The notes beneath the pieces were generated by a model that was not told where the DNA came from, did no database searches, and saw only the letters and a program-made list of their open reading frames with translations. Shown piece after piece: positions 1-8,538 of a DNA stretch of 64,000 nt (position 1 is the stretch's first letter; each line of letters opens with the position of its first letter). The stretch comes from Burkholderia sp. Ax-1724 (GTDB lineage: Bacteria > Pseudomonadota > Gammaproteobacteria > Burkholderiales > Burkholderiaceae): contig NZ_VWWL01000014.1 in the NCBI RefSeq assembly GCF_011752995.1, forward strand, positions 124,001 through 188,000, given 5' to 3'. A program made the position numbers and the translations under genes.

Positions 1-535
1 CGACGAACACGGCGCGGACTTCGGCATCTGTAATCCGGTCGCGGGCAGCGAAGCGTTCGAGCAGGCACCGTATCGGCAGGATCGGCTCGCGGTGCTGGTG
101 CCCGGCGCTCATCGGCTTGCGAGCGCGTCGCGCGTGGCGTTCGACGATCTGCTGCACGACAGCTTCGTCGGCCTGCGCAGCGAAAGCGCGTTGACACGTC
201 TGCTGACGCAGCAGGCGGCGAATGCGAGCCGGCAACTCGACGTGCGGATTCGCGTGAGCAGTCTCGACGCGCTGTGCCGGATGGTCCACGCGGGTCTCGG
301 CATTGCGGTCGTGCCGGAGCCGGTCGGCCTGCTCTACGTGAATACGCTCGACGTGCGGCTGCTGGCATTAAGCAATGCGTGGGCCGAGCGCCATCTCATC
401 ATGATCTTCAGGGCACGCGAGCAATTGAGTGCGAGCGCGGCGGCATTGGTCGCGTTTCTCGGCGATCAGGCCTGGTCAGGCGGTCGTCGGCGCAGTGGTG
501 GCACGGGGGAGATCTCGTCGGAATCGTCGCTATGA
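1..535 (+). CDS. LysR-family regulator, C-terminal part (5' end outside window)
   Basis: The open frame enters from the left edge and ends at TGA 533-535, so only the effector-binding half of the protein is present. Residues such as 'MVHAGLGIAVVPE' are the usual end of a LysR periplasmic-binding-protein-like domain ('v..G.Gia.lP'), and the segments before it ('DEHGADFGIC', 'RLAVLVPGAHRLA') match the first lobe of that domain. The DNA-binding helix-turn-helix would lie upstream of the window. The next same-strand genes are a membrane protein and an aconitase-family enzyme; it may regulate one of them, but the sequence does not show this. Confidence 0.85.
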   Translation, partial: DEHGADFGICNPVAGSEAFEQAPYRQDRLAVLVPGAHRLASASRVAFDDLLHDSFVGLRSESALTRLLTQQAANASRQLDVRIRVSSLDALCRMVHAGLGIAVVPEPVGLLYVNTLDVRLLALSNAWAERHLIMIFRAREQLSASAAALVAFLGDQAWSGGRRRSGGTGEISSESSL

Positions 536-730
536 AAATGATGGGTTTTGACGTGCGATTAGCATATGGCGATCCACTGACAGACCGATAGCCATGTCTA
601 TTCATTTTGGAATATTGAGTGAATATTTCGAAAGTCGTATTCCTTTATGTTCACTACAATAGTGTCGGCCAACGTGACTGCGCTATACGCTTGCGTTGAA
701 CCTTGTATCGAAAAGGAGCACGGAATAGCT

Positions 731-2098
731 ATGGTGAGGCTGGTACTACTCCTTCTTGGTGTGGCGTATCTGCGCAGACGTGCCCGCATGATTTTCCTGA
801 TCGGGTTGATCTGGATCATTGCGGGCCTGGCCATCTTTATCGACGTGATTCTCGGTGTGCACCAGTTTCCGATTATCTTTTTCGCGTGGCTGTTTCTGGC
901 GGAAGGGCTCGCAACGCTCGCGGTCGCCTGGACCGGCGTGGGCGGACAGCGAGCGCTACGGTACGTCAAGGGCTTTGCCGTCGTAGGAGCGGCCGGACTG
1001 ATCTTTGCCGGGCATCATCACGGAAATTTCATTCTGTCGATGATCTTCGGCACGCTCTTTCTCGTCGATGGACTTCTGCAATGCATAGCGGGCTGGGTTG
1101 TCCGCTATCGCCGCTGGAAGATCGCATTTTCGTGGGGCGTGGTTGAAATTCTCATTGCCGTTTTCTTCTACCAGCCCTATCCGACTCATTATGTTGGCAC
1201 TTTGCCGTATGCCTTGAGCCTGTTCCTGTTCTTCGGCGGATTGAACATGATCTCGCTGGCATTCCGTGTGCGGCGCCTTGCCAGCAATCCCGCACTGCGT
1301 CGTTCGCAGCGCTCCGCGCTACTGCCCGATGTCGATGCGAACGCGGACAGCCGCGTTTTCGATCGCACCGAGTGGGATGGGCCGCCCGAGGATGAGGAGC
1401 GCGCCCTGACGGTTCATGTCTGGACCCCCTCAGGATCATCGCGGGCGCCGGCGCAGCGTCATCCGGTGATTGACCGCTATATCGCCGCGGTCGACGCCAA
1501 TGGCGTGATCTCGACCGGCCACGCGGCACTCGAATCGCCCGAAGGTATCTACATCAGTCTCTACCCCGGTGTCGAAATCGATCGTTCACCTGACGAGTTC
1601 GGCCGTATCCTGCGGGCCAGCGCTGAGAACGACGTCCCCGGCCTGTTTCAGCCCGACTATGCGACCGAATCGAAGGCATGGTGTCCTTCGACCGTTCGCG
1701 TGCGGATTCGAAATTACGATGCGGCTAAACTTCAAACGTTTTGGGAAAGCTACCGGCGCGATACCAATTACAACCTCACTCACCGGAATTGTTCGAGCAG
1801 CGTTTCGTACGCGCTCGAAGCGGCACTGGACGGGGCAGTGGGCCGGTTGCGCGGCGATCGCACGGGCTGGGGCGCGTTCCTTCGCGTACTCGTCACGCCG
1901 GAACTCTGGGTGGCGGCGCAGATCCGCAAACGTGCGGTCACGATGGCCTGGACGCCAGGTCTGACGCTCGATTACGCCCGGGCGCTGAGCATGCTCGCCG
2001 ACCCGCGTCCGTTTGCGTGGTGGAAGGCTACCCGGATCGCGGTCGGCAAGCTATTCGATCAGAAAAGGGCATGGCGCGAGCAGGATACGTCCCGCTGA
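731..2098 (+). CDS. HdeD/DUF308-like membrane protein with C-terminal papain-like domain
   Basis: The first 190 or so residues form about six hydrophobic segments of the HdeD (DUF308) type. The rest is soluble and contains 'GHAALES' (His at about 264) and 'HRNCSSSV' (Cys at about 354). A His followed later by a Cys in this setting resembles circularly permuted papain/NlpC-like or DUF4105-like enzymes. I infer a membrane-anchored hydrolase or acyltransferase; the substrate is unknown. ATG 731 was chosen because AAAAGGAG lies about 12 nt upstream; the frame is open further up (ATG 647), and ATG 788 is also possible. It ends about 100 bp before the aconitase-family gene on the same strand. Confidence 0.7.
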   Translation: MVRLVLLLLGVAYLRRRARMIFLIGLIWIIAGLAIFIDVILGVHQFPIIFFAWLFLAEGLATLAVAWTGVGGQRALRYVKGFAVVGAAGLIFAGHHHGNFILSMIFGTLFLVDGLLQCIAGWVVRYRRWKIAFSWGVVEILIAVFFYQPYPTHYVGTLPYALSLFLFFGGLNMISLAFRVRRLASNPALRRSQRSALLPDVDANADSRVFDRTEWDGPPEDEERALTVHVWTPSGSSRAPAQRHPVIDRYIAAVDANGVISTGHAALESPEGIYISLYPGVEIDRSPDEFGRILRASAENDVPGLFQPDYATESKAWCPSTVRVRIRNYDAAKLQTFWESYRRDTNYNLTHRNCSSSVSYALEAALDGAVGRLRGDRTGWGAFLRVLVTPELWVAAQIRKRAVTMAWTPGLTLDYARALSMLADPRPFAWWKATRIAVGKLFDQKRAWREQDTSR

Positions 2099-2204
2099 GG
2101 CGGCACGCCGCCGAGCCCTCGCGAAACGAGACGGCAGCGTTGCTACACCGGCACTTCGGCATCGACCTTGCGCGCCGTATAGTGAGCGCAAGGAGAATGC
2201 ATTC

Positions 2205-4196
2205 ATGAACGATACGATTCGTCTGGACGGCCGCGTGTTGTACCTGTCGCAAGATCCGTCGGTGATCGATGCGCAGCTTGCCGGCCGGAATTTCACGCGC
2301 GCGAGCGCCGGCCCGTTGCGCGACAACGTCTCCACCGACGAGATCACGCCCGTCACCGTCATGCTCACGTACGACGAGCGCCTCGGCCAATACCCCTACG
2401 TCGGCTTCAAGGCGGGCGAGCGTCTGCCGATCGGCCGCAACGCGGTGAAGGACGGCGGCTTCCAGGTTACCGTGGCGGGCAAGCGCTACGGCAAGGGTTC
2501 GTCGCGCGAGTCGAGTCCGCTCGCGGAGTTGTCGGCGGGTATCCGGCTTATCGTCGCGGAGAGCTTCGAGCGCATCTATCAGCAGAATTGCGACAACATC
2601 GGCATTCTGACCACGACCGATTTCTCGGTGCTCGACCGGCTGCTCGCGGGCGAGTCGATTGCGATCGACGAATTTCTCAAGGGACGCGACGCGCTCACGC
2701 AGCAGATCATTCGCAGCGGTGGTCTGCTCGCATACAGCAGATTCGCGGACTGGCCCGCGCCGGGCCAGCGCGGCAGCAGCGCCGCGAGCGGGGCGGCAAA
2801 CGATGAGGAAAGCGAAGAGACAAGCGCCGAACCGAAGACGCTGGCCGAGAAAATCATCGACCGTCATCTGCATCCGGGCACGGCCAGTGCCCGGCGCGGC
2901 GACGGCGTATTCATCGCGGCCGACTGGCGCTTCAGCCACGACTACTTCACCGGCATGTGCGCGCATCTGATGCATCGTGCGTTCGGTAAGCCCGCGCCGC
3001 TCCACGCGCCCGATCACATCATCGCGTTCCAGGATCACCTCGTGCTCGCGCCGCAAAGCATTCCGCACGTGCGCGATGGCCTGTTGCCTGGCGTCGCGAA
3101 TCTGATGGCAGGGCACACCTCGTTCTCGCGAGACTATCCGGTGCGCTCGCACGGCTCGCTTGATGACAGGTTCGATGGCGCGCCCGGCTCCGAGGGCATC
3201 TGTCATGCGCTGATGGCCGAGCAATACGCGTTGCCGGGGCAGGTCGCGTGCGGTACCGATTCGCACACGCCGCATTCGGGCGCGCTCGGTTGCCTCGCGT
3301 TCGGCGCGGGGGCGACGGAAATCGCCAATAGCTGGGTGACGGGCTACGTGCGCTGCAAGGTGCCGGAAACGCTGCGCATCGAGATCGACGGCCATTTGCA
3401 CGATGGCGTGACCGCCAAGGACGTCGTGCTGCATCTGCTGCATAGGGATGCGATCCGCTCGGGCGGCGCGATCGGCCTCGTGTTCGAATACGGCGGCGCG
3501 GCCGTGCGCGCGATGTCGATCGACGAACGCGCGACGCTGACCAATATGGTCGCGGAACTGGGCGGCTTTACCGGCATCGTCGAGCCGGACGAGCGCACGG
3601 TCGCGTTCCTGAAGGAACGCCGCGGCATCGATTTCGTACTGGAAAGCTGGATGAAAAGCGACGCGGGCGCGACCTATCGCGACACGATCCGCATCGACGC
3701 GAGCCGCATCGAGCCGATGCTCGCGCGTCCCGGCGACCCCGGCAATGGCGTGCCCGCGCGGCAACTGGGCGAAGACGTCGCAATCGATATCGCGTACGGC
3801 GGTTCGTGTACCGCGGGCAAGCGCGAGGACTTCGATTTCTATCACGACGTGCTACGTTGGGGTGTGCAGCACGGCATGCGCGTGCCTGAGGGCACGCGGC
3901 TCTATCTGCAATTCGGCACGATGGCGGTACGCGCGTATTGCGAGGAACAGGGCTATCTGCCGGTGTTCGAACGCGCGGGCGTGACGCTCGTGATGCCCGG
4001 TTGCGGCTCGTGCGCGAACTGCGGGCCGGGACAATCGGCGCATGCGGGCGACGTGACGATCAGCGCGATCAACCGCAATTTCCCGGGCCGTTCGGGGCCG
4101 GGCGAGGTGTGGCTGGCGAGCCCCTACACGGTTGCGGCCAGCGCGTTGGCCGGAAAAATCACGAGCTTCGAACAATTGAAGCGCGCGCACGGCTAG
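2205..4196 (+). CDS. Aconitase/isopropylmalate isomerase-family protein with swivel domain first
   Basis: A 663-residue hydro-lyase of the aconitase superfamily. The N-terminal part (about 1-190) is a LeuD-like swivel domain with the loop 'YGKGSSRE' at about 95-102. The C-terminal part is LeuC-like, with 'CGTDSHTPHSG', 'GGSCTAGKRE' and 'PGCGSCANCGPG' supplying the likely 4Fe-4S cysteines. Known aconitases have the swivel domain last, so this order is reversed. ATG 2205 follows AAGGAG at about 2190; an upstream in-frame extension runs through the end of the previous gene and is unlikely. The MFS transporter 160 bp downstream suggests uptake and isomerisation of a di- or tricarboxylate. The exact substrate (citrate, methylcitrate, isopropylmalate-like) cannot be read from the sequence. 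Confidence 0.85.
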   Translation: MNDTIRLDGRVLYLSQDPSVIDAQLAGRNFTRASAGPLRDNVSTDEITPVTVMLTYDERLGQYPYVGFKAGERLPIGRNAVKDGGFQVTVAGKRYGKGSSRESSPLAELSAGIRLIVAESFERIYQQNCDNIGILTTTDFSVLDRLLAGESIAIDEFLKGRDALTQQIIRSGGLLAYSRFADWPAPGQRGSSAASGAANDEESEETSAEPKTLAEKIIDRHLHPGTASARRGDGVFIAADWRFSHDYFTGMCAHLMHRAFGKPAPLHAPDHIIAFQDHLVLAPQSIPHVRDGLLPGVANLMAGHTSFSRDYPVRSHGSLDDRFDGAPGSEGICHALMAEQYALPGQVACGTDSHTPHSGALGCLAFGAGATEIANSWVTGYVRCKVPETLRIEIDGHLHDGVTAKDVVLHLLHRDAIRSGGAIGLVFEYGGAAVRAMSIDERATLTNMVAELGGFTGIVEPDERTVAFLKERRGIDFVLESWMKSDAGATYRDTIRIDASRIEPMLARPGDPGNGVPARQLGEDVAIDIAYGGSCTAGKREDFDFYHDVLRWGVQHGMRVPEGTRLYLQFGTMAVRAYCEEQGYLPVFERAGVTLVMPGCGSCANCGPGQSAHAGDVTISAINRNFPGRSGPGEVWLASPYTVAASALAGKITSFEQLKRAHG

Positions 4197-4356
4197 AATG
4201 CAGGCCGGGCTCCGGCCAGGCCGTATCGAGGTGCGTGCGACGCGCGACAGAACGCAGGGCCGGCAGCGAAGCGGTCCCAACGCGGTCTAGGCAAGCCCCG
4301 TTGTCTTGCCGGACAGGCGGCCGTCATGACAGTCGCAACACCTGGAGACATACAAC

Positions 4357-5844
4357 ATGACATCCCCCGATCAAGCGGGGTCCGTCGCGCGCAGCGACGG
4401 CAACGCGGCGCATGCCGGCAGCGCCGCCGAGCGCATCGCGCCTCAGGCGGACGACGCAAACCATGCCGCGCCGCTCGACGCCGGCAGCATTTCCGCGCGC
4501 CTCGACCGGCTGCCCGCCACGCGCTCGATCTGGAAGCTCGTGGTGCTGCTGAGCCTCGGCTTCTTCTTCGAGCTTTACGATCTGCTGTATTCCGGCTATG
4601 TCGCGCCGGGTCTCGTCAAAAGTGGAATCCTGAGCGCGACCACGCATGGCCTGTTCGGCTCGACCGGCGTCGCGAGCTTTATCGCGGCGCTGTTCAGCGG
4701 GCTGTTTATCGGCACGATCGCATGCGGTTTTCTCGCGGATCGCTTCGGGCGCCGCGCCGTGTTCACGTATTCGCTGCTGTGGTACACGGTGGCCAATGTC
4801 GTGATGGCGTTCCAGGACACCGCGACGGGCCTCAATTTCTGGCGCTTCGTGGCCGGTGTGGGCATCGGCGTCGAACTCGTGACGATCGGCACATACATCT
4901 CCGAACTCGTACCCAAGCAGATTCGCGGCCGCGCATTCGCCTGCGAGCAGGCGGTCGGCTTCACGGCCGTGCCGGTGGTCGCGTTTCTCTCGTTCCTGCT
5001 GGTGCCGCGCACGCTGTTCGGTCTCGACGGCTGGCGCTGGGTCGCGCTGATCGGTGCGCACGGCGCGCTGTTCGTCTGGTGGATTCGCCGCGCCTTGCCG
5101 GAAAGTCCGCGCTGGCTCGCGCAGCAGGGACGCCTCGCCGAGGCGGAGCGCGTGATGAGCGCGCTCGAAGCGGCCGTGCGCCGCGAATACGGCCGCGAGT
5201 TGCCGCCGCCCGCGCCGCCGGTGCCGGTCGCGCCTCGCGGCAGCTTCCGCGATATGTGGGTGCCGCCGTATCGCAGCCGCACGCTGATGATGACGATCTT
5301 CAACATCTTCCAGACGGTCGGCTTCTACGGCTTCGCAAACTGGGTGCCGACCTTGCTGATCAAGCAGGGCATCACGATCACGACGAGTCTCATGTATTTG
5401 AGCGTGATCGCGCTGGCGGCGCCGCTCGGGCCCGTGATCGGCCTCTTTATCGGCGACCGTTTCGAGCGCAAGACCGTGATCGTCGTGATGGCCGGCGTGA
5501 ACATCGTGTGCGGCTTGTGGTTCAGCCAGGCATCGGGCGCGGTGCTGCTCGTGAGCCTCGGCGTGTGCCTGACGCTCGCGGGCAACATCATTTCGTACAG
5601 CTATCATGCGTATCAGTCGGAGCTGTTTCCGACCAGCATCCGGGCGCGCGCGGTGGGCTTCGTATATTCGTGGAGCCGTTTTTCCGCGATTTTCACGGCC
5701 TTTCTGATCGCGGCGGTGTTGCGCTACTTCGGCACGACGGGCGTGTTCGTGTTCATCGCCGGGGCGATGCTGATCGTGATGCTCGCGATCGGTTTGATGG
5801 GACCGCGTACGAATGGGCTCGAACTGGAGAAGATCTCGAAGTAG
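4357..5844 (+). CDS. MFS transporter (metabolite:H+ symporter type)
   Basis: A 495-residue protein with 12 predicted hydrophobic segments. Loop 2-3 carries 'GFLADRFGRRAV', the MFS signature, and a related 'GDRFERKTV' follows TM8. The N-terminal 'GFFFELYDLLYSGYVAPGL' resembles the aromatic acid/metabolite:H+ symporter groups, whose members carry carboxylates. The start has GGAG about 10 nt upstream. The first 45 residues are hydrophilic and Ala/Asp-rich. Its place after the aconitase-family gene suggests import of the substrate of that enzyme. Substrate identity is inference only. Confidence 0.85.
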   Translation: MTSPDQAGSVARSDGNAAHAGSAAERIAPQADDANHAAPLDAGSISARLDRLPATRSIWKLVVLLSLGFFFELYDLLYSGYVAPGLVKSGILSATTHGLFGSTGVASFIAALFSGLFIGTIACGFLADRFGRRAVFTYSLLWYTVANVVMAFQDTATGLNFWRFVAGVGIGVELVTIGTYISELVPKQIRGRAFACEQAVGFTAVPVVAFLSFLLVPRTLFGLDGWRWVALIGAHGALFVWWIRRALPESPRWLAQQGRLAEAERVMSALEAAVRREYGRELPPPAPPVPVAPRGSFRDMWVPPYRSRTLMMTIFNIFQTVGFYGFANWVPTLLIKQGITITTSLMYLSVIALAAPLGPVIGLFIGDRFERKTVIVVMAGVNIVCGLWFSQASGAVLLVSLGVCLTLAGNIISYSYHAYQSELFPTSIRARAVGFVYSWSRFSAIFTAFLIAAVLRYFGTTGVFVFIAGAMLIVMLAIGLMGPRTNGLELEKISK

Positions 5845-6039
5845 CGTCGGCCGAACCCGGCCATTCCACGCGGTTTTTTCCGCTTGCTTCAGCGCTGCCG
5901 CCGGTCACGGTTGTTCACCAAAACGTGTATTTGCACATCGACGAAGTTGCGTAAGATGTGCGAAGCACTTTGAAACAACATGCCGGCGCGATGCGTGTGT
6001 TTTTGCGCCGCCAACCTGAAAGCACCTGAGAGGAGCCGC

Positions 6040-6450
6040 ATGAACACGAACGGGACGAGCAGTATGATCGGCGCGGCGCTGGTCGCGCTCATCGCAAGTT
6101 GCGCGAGCTATGCGAATGCCGGTGAGGTCATGAGCGCGCCGGCCGGCGAGGCCGCGCACATGATGACGGTCTCGGCCTCGCCGCCCGGGCGCAGGTCGGA
6201 CGACGCGATCATTCTCGACGTGCGCCGCGCCCTCAGGCGCGTACCGGATCTCGACGATTCGGGGATTCGCATCAGGGCGCGTCGCGGTGTCGTCACGCTC
6301 ACGGGGACCGTGCCCGAAAGCTGGCAGATCTCGCGCGTGGGCAACGCGGCACGCTCGGTGCGCGGAGTCACCGGCGTGTCGAACCGGTTGACGGAGCGCA
6401 AGAAGAATATGGCGGCCATCGGGCAAGGTCACGCGTCATTGGCTGGATAG
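6040..6450 (+). CDS. BON-domain periplasmic protein
   Basis: A 136-residue protein with a signal sequence (hydrophobic core 'MIGAALVALIASCASYANAG') and a single BON domain, shown by 'ALRRVPDLDDSGIRIRARRG', 'VVTLTGTVPES' and 'ARSVRGVTGVSNRL'. BON domains bind phospholipid or other surfaces, and single-domain forms occur as OsmY-like stress proteins. ATG 6040 has AGGAG at 6031-6035. A 12-bp stem-loop follows 20 bp after the stop. There is no operon partner. A role in envelope stress is a family-based guess. Confidence 0.8.
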   Translation: MNTNGTSSMIGAALVALIASCASYANAGEVMSAPAGEAAHMMTVSASPPGRRSDDAIILDVRRALRRVPDLDDSGIRIRARRGVVTLTGTVPESWQISRVGNAARSVRGVTGVSNRLTERKKNMAAIGQGHASLAG

Positions 6451-6470
6451 GTTCGTCGCGGGTTGTGGAT

Positions 6471-6506
6471 GTCGTGTTGCGGTAGTGCGTTCTGCCGCAA
6501 CACGAC
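6471..6506. terminator. Perfect 12-bp stem-loop after the BON gene
   Basis: Positions 6471-6482 and 6495-6506 are perfect reverse complements (arm GTCGTGTTGCGG), with a 12-nt loop. It starts 20 bp after the BON stop codon. There is no long T-run directly behind it, so it may be an atypical terminator or an RNA-stabilising hairpin. Confidence 0.55.
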
Positions 6507-7026
6507 GCGTACTGTTCTTTCGGGCAGCGGCGTCCGGCCACGGCAATACGAAATACGCTCACTGCCAACGGCGCGGAATGCGCCGTTACCTGGCACACAG
6601 GCGGTGTCTTCGCGCATCGCTCATCTTTTTGCTACCCATGTCTCGCGTGTCTTCCCGACGCGCGCCAGTCAAACTCCCGACAAACCCCGATTGCGGCCGA
6701 TGCCGCTGGCCATCGTGTTCGTGCGTACGATGGTCTCGAGCGCGCCTGTGCCGCTCGGCGATCCCTATGCGCTATATCCGGCCATGAGCACCGAGCGCAC
6801 AAAAATTTCACCAATGGAGCCGCGGAGCAATCATCGCGTCATTCTGCCCGCCTATCATGGCGAGCAGATCGCGTCGATCGATCAGACCAGAACGCCGCTA
6901 GCGGTAGTCGATACCGTGGCGTTTTCGTTCGACGCCGCGCCTGTCCCGCTGTTCGACGAAGCGGGCGGCGCGCCTCTCTCACGCCGCATCGCGAACGCGC
7001 ATGGCGGCTCGTCGAAACAAGGCTTG
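6507..7026. other. Gap before the lacI-type gene
   Basis: The frame of the regulator stays open through much of this stretch, but the translation shows no recognisable domain. The family's normal N-terminus begins at 7027. I see no RNA gene or repeat here; it should hold the promoter and autoregulatory operator of the regulator. Confidence 0.4.
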
Positions 7027-8064
7027 ATGGAGAACCGCGTGGCTACACTCAAGGACGTCGCGGAACTGGCCGGCGTGGGCATGTCGACCGCCTCACGAGC
7101 CATTTCCGGCAAAGGACCGGTTTCAGCCGAAGCCGCCGCGCGCGTGAAAGCGGCCATCGAGACGCTGAACTTCCGCCCGTCGTCGATCGGCCGGGCGATG
7201 GCGACGCGGCAGCTCGGCATCATCGGTATTTTCGTGCCGACGTTTTTCGGTTCCTACTACGGCACGATCCTGAAGCAGACCGATACCGAACTGCGCGCGG
7301 TGCATCGCCACGTAGTGGTCGCGACTGGTTGCGGCGAGGGATCGCCGCGCGAGCAGGCGATCGAGGCGGTGCGCTTTCTGATCGGCCGCGATTGCGACGG
7401 CGTGGTCGTGATCAGCCACGACCTGCATGACGAAGACCTCATCATGCTGCATCGGATGCACCCGAAGATGGTGTTCCTCAATCGCGCGTTCGAGCAGTTG
7501 CCGGATGCGTCGTTCTGCGCGGACCACCGGCGCGGCGGCGAACTCGCGGCGCGCACGCTGCTCGATTTCGGCCATCGCGAGATCGGCGTGATTGCCGGGC
7601 CGGCTAGCGCGTCGGACAACGTGATGCGGATCGACGGCTTTTTCGCCGAACTCGCGCGCGCCGGCATTGCGCGCGAGGACGTCACGCTGATCGAATCGGA
7701 CTTCTCGCCCGAAGGCGGTTATGCGGCCGCGCAGAAGCTGCTCGATACGAAGCGGCGCGTGACGGGCCTGTTCTGCGCAAACGACACGATGGCGGTGAGC
7801 GTGCTCGCGCGTTTTTACGAGGCGGGCATTTCGGTGCCGAACGATATCTCCGTGATCGGCTACGACGACGATTACTCGGCCCCCTATGCAGCGCCGGGGC
7901 TCACGTCGGTGCATATTCCGACCGCCGAGTTGACGCGCAACGCGGTGCGCTGGCTCATCAACGCGTGCTATCGCACCACCTGGGAGATTTTCCGCGAGTT
8001 TCCGGTCAGCGTGACGATGCGTGCGTCGGTGGGGCCCGCGCCGGATTCGAGGAAGACCTCGTGA
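7027..8064 (+). CDS. LacI-family transcriptional regulator
   Basis: A 345-residue LacI/GalR regulator. The N-terminal HTH is 'VATLKDVAELAGVGMSTASR', followed by the hinge region near 'RPSSIGRAMATRQLGIIG'. The rest is the periplasmic-binding-like effector domain, ending with the typical 'VSVIGYDDD' type segment ('ISVIGYDDDYSAPYAAPGLT'). ATG 7027 (or GTG 7039) gives the standard family start; a longer in-frame start would add about 190 residues with no family similarity. Members usually sense sugars. No sugar operon is adjacent, and the next gene is a sulfate-type transporter 475 bp away, so the target is unknown. Confidence 0.9.
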   Translation: MENRVATLKDVAELAGVGMSTASRAISGKGPVSAEAAARVKAAIETLNFRPSSIGRAMATRQLGIIGIFVPTFFGSYYGTILKQTDTELRAVHRHVVVATGCGEGSPREQAIEAVRFLIGRDCDGVVVISHDLHDEDLIMLHRMHPKMVFLNRAFEQLPDASFCADHRRGGELAARTLLDFGHREIGVIAGPASASDNVMRIDGFFAELARAGIAREDVTLIESDFSPEGGYAAAQKLLDTKRRVTGLFCANDTMAVSVLARFYEAGISVPNDISVIGYDDDYSAPYAAPGLTSVHIPTAELTRNAVRWLINACYRTTWEIFREFPVSVTMRASVGPAPDSRKTS

Positions 8065-8185
8065 CGAGACTCCGTGTTTTCAGCGGGTCTCACGACCGGC
8101 CTCTTTAAGACAGTTGTAATACCGCGCAACAGTGCTTTGCGGTTTTCCCTCATTTAATTCGCGGACAAAACCCTTAAACTCTCCG

Positions 8186-8200
8186 GTAACAAGTTGTTAC
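8186..8200. promoter_or_regulatory. Short dyad before the small ORF
   Basis: GTAACA (8186-8191), AGT, TGTTAC (8195-8200) is a perfect 6-bp inverted repeat 10 bp before the start of a 32-codon ORF. It may be an operator or a small hairpin near the ribosome site. Confidence 0.35.
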
Positions 8201-8212
8201 GGGGTGACCGTG

Positions 8213-8311
8213 ATGTTGGCCGTCTTTCTGATCGCCTGTCCTTTCTGCATCGCTGCGTTGTTCGGTTTTGCACGCCATGTGGACCCGCAGACAGGGCAAT
8301 TCAAACGTTAA
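8213..8311 (+). CDS. Possible 32-residue membrane peptide
   Basis: ATG 8213 (a GTG directly precedes it) opens a 32-codon frame ending at TAA 8309. It encodes one hydrophobic helix (about residues 1-19, with two Cys) followed by a short polar tail ending 'DPQTGQFKR'. GGGGTGA lies just upstream as a possible ribosome site. It sits alone in the 470-bp gap between the LacI-type gene and the SulP gene. I do not recognise a family. The shape is typical of small bacterial membrane peptides, but chance cannot be excluded. Confidence 0.35.
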   Translation: MLAVFLIACPFCIAALFGFARHVDPQTGQFKR

Positions 8312-8538
8312 ATCTTCGGGCCGGTTCGGTTCGCGCGCGAGCCGTGAAGAACCGTGAAGCGCTTCGTTCCTGGTTAGGTTGTCGTCAGCTTCGCTAGCGG
8401 CGGAAGCTGGCTTTCTTTCGTTCTGCTTTCCTGTTTCCGGCTTCCCGGCCACCTGCCCGATCATTCGTCAGGTCTTGTCTTTGCGTGCCGGTTCAGGGCA
8501 CGATGCGCGATAAGCTTTGTTTAGGGGCAGTATCGCGT

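Noticed and set aside
6463..7026. 188-codon N-terminal extension of the LacI-type regulator
   Set aside because: The frame is open but the family HTH starts at 7027 and the extra residues show no domain.
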